64,000 nucleotides of DNA from a bacterium. GTDB lineage: Bacteria; Oederibacteriota; CAKKQC01. The stretch lies in contig CAKKQC010000012.1 in NCBI GenBank assembly GCA_919901855.1, positions 1 through 64,000 on the forward strand, in the 5' to 3' direction. The notes beneath the pieces are model-generated. The model did not search any database. It worked only from the letters and a program-made list of their open reading frames with translations, and was not told the DNA's origin. Positions 61,094-64,000 of this stretch are shown piece after piece. The translations under genes were made by a program, and so were the position numbers. Positions within the stretch are counted from its first letter, which is position 1; the number at the start of each line of letters is the position of its first letter.

Positions 61094-61345
61094 ATGGCAT
61101 CCAAGAAGGGACAGGGGAGTTCGGAGAACGGCCGGAACAGTCCGGGCCAGCGGCTCGGGGTCAAGGTGTTCGGCGGCGGCGCCGTCGGCGCGGGCGCGAT
61201 CATCATCCGCCAGCACGGAACGAAGGTCCATCCGGGCCGGTTCGTGCGGTTGGGCAAGGACGACACCCTGTACGCGCTCCAGGCCGGAACCGTCAAGTTC
61301 GGGCGCCTGCGCGGCAAGTCGATCGTGAGCGTGGTCCCGGTCTGA
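61094..61345 (+). CDS. rpmA: 50S ribosomal protein L27
   Basis: 83 residues, normal for bL27. It has [23 protein letters not shown], the [10 protein letters not shown] core and D-D-T-L-Y-A-L. The N-terminus reaches toward the peptidyl-transferase centre; it lacks the cleavable extension found in Firmicutes. The internal ATG has an AGGAGGA ribosome-binding site, in contrast to the first gene of the operon. Confidence 0.97.
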   Translation: MASKKGQGSSENGRNSPGQRLGVKVFGGGAVGAGAIIIRQHGTKVHPGRFVRLGKDDTLYALQAGTVKFGRLRGKSIVSVVPV

Positions 61346-61391
61346 CGTCCCGACCGGGAACCCGGACCATGCCGGGTCGGTTGCCTCTGTC

Positions 61392-61661
61392 ATGACCAAG
61401 ACCGCCCCCAAGATCATCGTCTGGACCAAGCCCTACTGTCCGTGGTGCCAGGGGCTCATGGCCATGCTCAAGAGCCACGGCCTCGTCTTCGAGGCCCGGG
61501 ACGTCATCGGACACGAGCGCTACCACGACGAGATGGTCCAGCTCACGCACCAGGAGAAGGCGCCCTGCGTCCAGATCGACGGCCACATGCTCGTCGACAC
61601 CTCGGACCGCGAGACCGAAGCCTGGATGATCGGGAAGGGTTACATCACCAAGAAGGGTTAG
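61392..61661 (+). CDS. Glutaredoxin-like protein
   Basis: 89 residues, single thioredoxin-fold domain. The dithiol active site C-P-W-C is at residues 16-19 (W-T-K-P-Y-C-P-W-C). A-P-C-V-Q-I-D-G (~57-64) is the position of the usual cis-proline loop, and V-D-T-S-D-R-E-T is the glutathione-contact region. C-P-W-C differs from the common C-P-Y-C. It lies 46 bases after rpmA, and its stop overlaps the stop of convergent fumC (TTAG). The gap from rpmA contains a 6-bp stem hairpin (61360-61377). Confidence 0.85.
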   Translation: MTKTAPKIIVWTKPYCPWCQGLMAMLKSHGLVFEARDVIGHERYHDEMVQLTHQEKAPCVQIDGHMLVDTSDRETEAWMIGKGYITKKG

Positions 61662-63073
61662 CCGCCGCCAATTCCTTCGCGGATGCCGGGCTGGGTCATG
61701 CCGCCGAGATCGAGCAGGGCGTCGAGTTCCTTTTCGGGGATTAGTTTCCGCTCCAGCACCACCTCGCGCACGGTCTTCCCCGTCCGGTGGGCCTCGGCAG
61801 CGATCTCCGCCGCCGTCTTGTAGCCCAGCTTCGGCACCAGCGCCGTCACGGGCATCAGGCTCCGCTCGACCAGCGCCCGGCACCGGTCCCGGTCCGCGGT
61901 CATGCCCGTCACGCACTTCTCCGTGAACGCGCGGCTGGCGGAGGCGAGCAGGGACGCGGACGAGAGGATGTTGTGGGCCATGAGCGGCATCATGACGTTG
62001 AGGTCGAGCTGGCCGAGCGCGCCGCCCATCGTCACCGCCAGGTCGTTGCCGATCACCTGCGCGCAGACCTGGATCATCATCTCCGGCATCACGGGGTTCA
62101 CCTTGCCGGGCATGATCGACGAGCCGGGCTGGAGCGCGGGCAGGACGAGCTCGCCCAACCCGGCGCGCGGGCCGCAGGACAGCAGCCGCACGTCGCCCGC
62201 GATCTTCATCAGCGAGACCGCCACGACCTTGAGGGCGGCGGAGGCCTCGACGAGGGCGTCGCGGGCCGCCATCGCCTCGAACGGGTTGGCGGGCGGCGAC
62301 ACCGGGAAGCCGGTCCCGGCCCGGAGCTTCTCGCACACCCGCCGGCCGAACTCGGGGTGGGCGTTGAGCCCGGTTCCCAGCGCCGTGCCCCCGAGGGGGA
62401 GCTCGACGAGCCGGACGCTGCCCGCGGCGATGCGCTGCATGCCGCGCGCGACCTGGGCGGCCCAGCCGGAAACCTCCTGGCCGAGCGTGATCGGGACCGC
62501 GTCCTGGAGGTGCGTGCGGCCCGTCTTGACGACGTCCGAGAACTCGGCCGACCTGGCCCGCAGGGCGGCGGCGAGGCCGCTGAGGGCCGGGATGAGGTCC
62601 CGGTCGAACGCGTCGAGCACGGCCAGGTGGATCGCGGCCGGGATAACGTCGTTCGACGACTGGCATTTGTTGACCTCGTCGTTCGGCCGCACGGGGGCGC
62701 GGTCGCCCTTCTTCCCCCCGAGGAGCTCGTTTGCCCGGCTCGCGATGACCTCGTTCGCGTTCATGTTAGTCGAGGTGCCGGATCCGGTCTGGTAGATGTC
62801 GACCGGGAACTCGTCGTCCCACCGGCCCTCCGCCACCTCGGCCGCGGCCTTCGCGATCGCGTCCGCCGTCTTCCCGTCCAGGAGCCCGAGGTCCCGGTTC
62901 GTCTCGGCCGCCGCGAGCTTGACCAGCGCGAGCGAGCGGATGAACCGGGGCGGGAACCGGGTGCCGGACACGGGGAAGTTCTCGACGGCGCGCTGGGTCT
63001 GCGCGCCCCAGTGGCGGTTCGCGGGGACCCTGACCTCGCCCAGGCTGTCGGTTTCGGTGCGGAACTCGCTCAT
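61658..63073 (-). CDS. fumC: Fumarate hydratase, class II
   Basis: 471 residues, the length of class II (iron-independent) fumarases. It interconverts fumarate and L-malate in the TCA cycle. The superfamily signature G-S-S-I-M-P-G-K-V-N-P is present (~324-334), as are the T-G-S-G-T-S-T-N-M-N-A-N-E segment (~95-107) and the T-G-R-T-H-L-Q-D-A block with the catalytic-region histidine. Aspartase is a related possibility, but S-S-N-D-V-I-P-A-A and the overall pattern favour fumarase. It is divergent from obgE with 20 bases between the start codons. Confidence 0.93.
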   Translation of the reverse strand: MSEFRTETDSLGEVRVPANRHWGAQTQRAVENFPVSGTRFPPRFIRSLALVKLAAAETNRDLGLLDGKTADAIAKAAAEVAEGRWDDEFPVDIYQTGSGTSTNMNANEVIASRANELLGGKKGDRAPVRPNDEVNKCQSSNDVIPAAIHLAVLDAFDRDLIPALSGLAAALRARSAEFSDVVKTGRTHLQDAVPITLGQEVSGWAAQVARGMQRIAAGSVRLVELPLGGTALGTGLNAHPEFGRRVCEKLRAGTGFPVSPPANPFEAMAARDALVEASAALKVVAVSLMKIAGDVRLLSCGPRAGLGELVLPALQPGSSIMPGKVNPVMPEMMIQVCAQVIGNDLAVTMGGALGQLDLNVMMPLMAHNILSSASLLASASRAFTEKCVTGMTADRDRCRALVERSLMPVTALVPKLGYKTAAEIAAEAHRTGKTVREVVLERKLIPEKELDALLDLGGMTQPGIREGIGGG

Positions 63074-63080
63074 GCGCGGT

Positions 63081-63087
63081 TATGATA
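63081..63087. promoter_or_regulatory. Symmetric bidirectional -10 (fumC left, obgE right)
   Basis: The near-palindrome GTTATGATAAC (63079-63089) gives TATGAT rightward (63081-63086), 7 bases before the GTG of obgE. Leftward it gives TATCAT (63087-63082), 8 bases before the ATG of fumC. The two -10 boxes overlap by five bases, and no Shine-Dalgarno sequence precedes either start. Confidence 0.6.
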
Positions 63088-63093
63088 ACAGAC

Positions 63094-64000
63094 GTGTTCA
63101 TAGACCGGTCGACCATCCGGGTCAAGGCAGGCGACGGGGGACGCGGCTGTGTCGCGTTCCGCCGGGAGAAGGGCGTGCCGCACGGCGGGCCGTCGGGCGG
63201 CGACGGCGGGGCGGGGGGGTCGATCTGGCTGAAGGCGGACGCCCACCTGCGGACCCTGATCGACTTCCAGTTCCGGCCCGAATACAAGGCGCGGCGCGGC
63301 GAGCACGGCCTCGGGAGCCGGTGCTCGGGGCGCGACTCCGAGGACATGATCGTGCTCGTGCCGCCGGGCACGATCGTCCGGGACCTCGGGACCGGGCTCG
63401 TGATCGCGGACCTCGTGACGCACGGCCAGACGGCCCTCGTCGCCAAGGGGGGGCGCGGCGGCCGGGGCAACCAGCATTTCGCCACCTCGACCCGGCAGGC
63501 GCCGGACTGGGCGTACCCCGGCGTGCCGGGCGAGTCGAGGACCCTCGAGCTCGAGCTGCGCGTCATCGCCGACGTCGGGCTCCTGGGGCTCCCGAACGCG
63601 GGCAAGTCCCTGCTCCTCTCGAAGATCTCGGCCGCGCGTCCGAAGGTCGCGGCGTACCCGTTCACGACCAAGGAGCCCCAGCTCGGCGTCGTGAGCCTCG
63701 GGGCCGGCGAGAGCTTCGTCGTCGCGGACCTTCCGGGTCTGCTGGAGGGCGCGCACCGCGGTGTCGGGCTCGGCCACGAGTTCCTCCGGCACGTCTCGCG
63801 CACCCGGGTCCTCGTCCACGTCGTCGACGTCGGGACCGAGAAGCCGCTGGCGGAACTCAAGCGCGACCACGACGTGATCCTGGAGGAGCTGGCCCGGTAC
63901 GACCCGATCCTGGCCTCCCGTCCGCGCGTCCTGGCGGGCAACAAGATGGACATGCCCGGCGCCGAGGCCCGGTTCGCGTCGCTGGCGAAGCACGCGCTGA
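63094..64000 (+). CDS. obgE: Obg-family GTPase (3' end outside window)
   Basis: Only the first ~302 codons are present and the frame is open at the window end. The N-terminal Obg fold is complete: V-K-A-G-D-G-G-R-G-C-V-A-F-R-R-E-K and G-G-P-S-G-G-D-G-G-A-G-G. The G domain begins with G1 G-L-P-N-A-G-K-S (165-172), G3 D-L-P-G (212-215) and G4 N-K-M-D (283-286). Obg proteins bind the 50S subunit and act in ribosome assembly and stress control. The gene usually follows rplU-rpmA; here a glutaredoxin gene and reverse fumC intervene. Start is a GTG. Confidence 0.96.
   Translation, partial: MFIDRSTIRVKAGDGGRGCVAFRREKGVPHGGPSGGDGGAGGSIWLKADAHLRTLIDFQFRPEYKARRGEHGLGSRCSGRDSEDMIVLVPPGTIVRDLGTGLVIADLVTHGQTALVAKGGRGGRGNQHFATSTRQAPDWAYPGVPGESRTLELELRVIADVGLLGLPNAGKSLLLSKISAARPKVAAYPFTTKEPQLGVVSLGAGESFVVADLPGLLEGAHRGVGLGHEFLRHVSRTRVLVHVVDVGTEKPLAELKRDHDVILEELARYDPILASRPRVLAGNKMDMPGAEARFASLAKHAL

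Noticed and set aside
61346-61391. Hairpin after rpmA as a strong terminator
   Set aside because: Only a 6-bp stem and no T-tract; read-through into the glutaredoxin gene is likely.
1-64000. tRNA or other structured RNA genes
   Set aside because: I scanned the short gaps between genes and saw no cloverleaf, T-loop consensus or known riboswitch core; a covariance-model search would be decisive.

Overview
The window is about 70 % G+C chromosomal DNA from a Gram-negative, diderm bacterium. Lipoprotein enzymes (lspA, lgt), several PorV/PorQ-like outer-membrane barrels and many signal peptides support a two-membrane cell. Large repeat proteins with FlgD-like C-terminal domains, each followed by a PorV-like barrel, recall FCB-group bacteria and several high-GC candidate phyla, but I cannot assign a phylum. 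I found no tRNA, rRNA, CRISPR array, integrase or transposase, and no gene-free stretch longer than 300 bases.

Layout. 1-3079: 3' part of an IPT/TIG-repeat surface protein and its PorV-like barrel. 3152-6213: a FAD oxidoreductase and, divergent, an AAA/DUF4143 ATPase. 6501-13043: a giant Kelch/PKD-like surface protein and a barrel-CsgG-like fusion. 13060-15408: first member of a membrane glycosyltransferase-like (GT-C) family with a TPR tail. 15514-21637: tight operon of a secreted unknown protein, ileS, a DUF5665 protein, lspA, lgt and an RluD-type pseudouridine synthase. 21634-24245: GGDEF protein and a GH26 enzyme. 24357-43142: an island of seven GT-C-like proteins (four of family A, three of family B) with an AEC transporter, a methyltransferase and a polyprenyl-phosphate sugar synthase-like GT2. 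43194-48798: a propeller/FN3/Kelch surface protein and a barrel-TPR protein. 48855-49770: two small paralogous exported proteins. 49837-60639: three more family A proteins around an exported MEMO-like protein and a DUF3160 protein. 60746-64000: rplU, rpmA, a glutaredoxin, fumC (reverse) and the 5' part of obgE.

Two themes dominate. First, three separate 'large secreted repeat protein plus adjacent PorV-like barrel' pairs look like substrate/partner cassettes for cell-surface display. Second, eleven GT-C-like membrane proteins in two paralogous families, with a GT2 that could make the lipid-linked sugar donor, suggest a large surface glycosylation capacity. That the second modifies the products of the first is only inference.

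Many operon-leading genes have a TAnnnT-like -10 box 6-8 bases before the start codon and no Shine-Dalgarno sequence. This suggests that leaderless mRNAs are common here. At three divergent gene pairs one short, roughly symmetric -10 segment seems to serve both directions.
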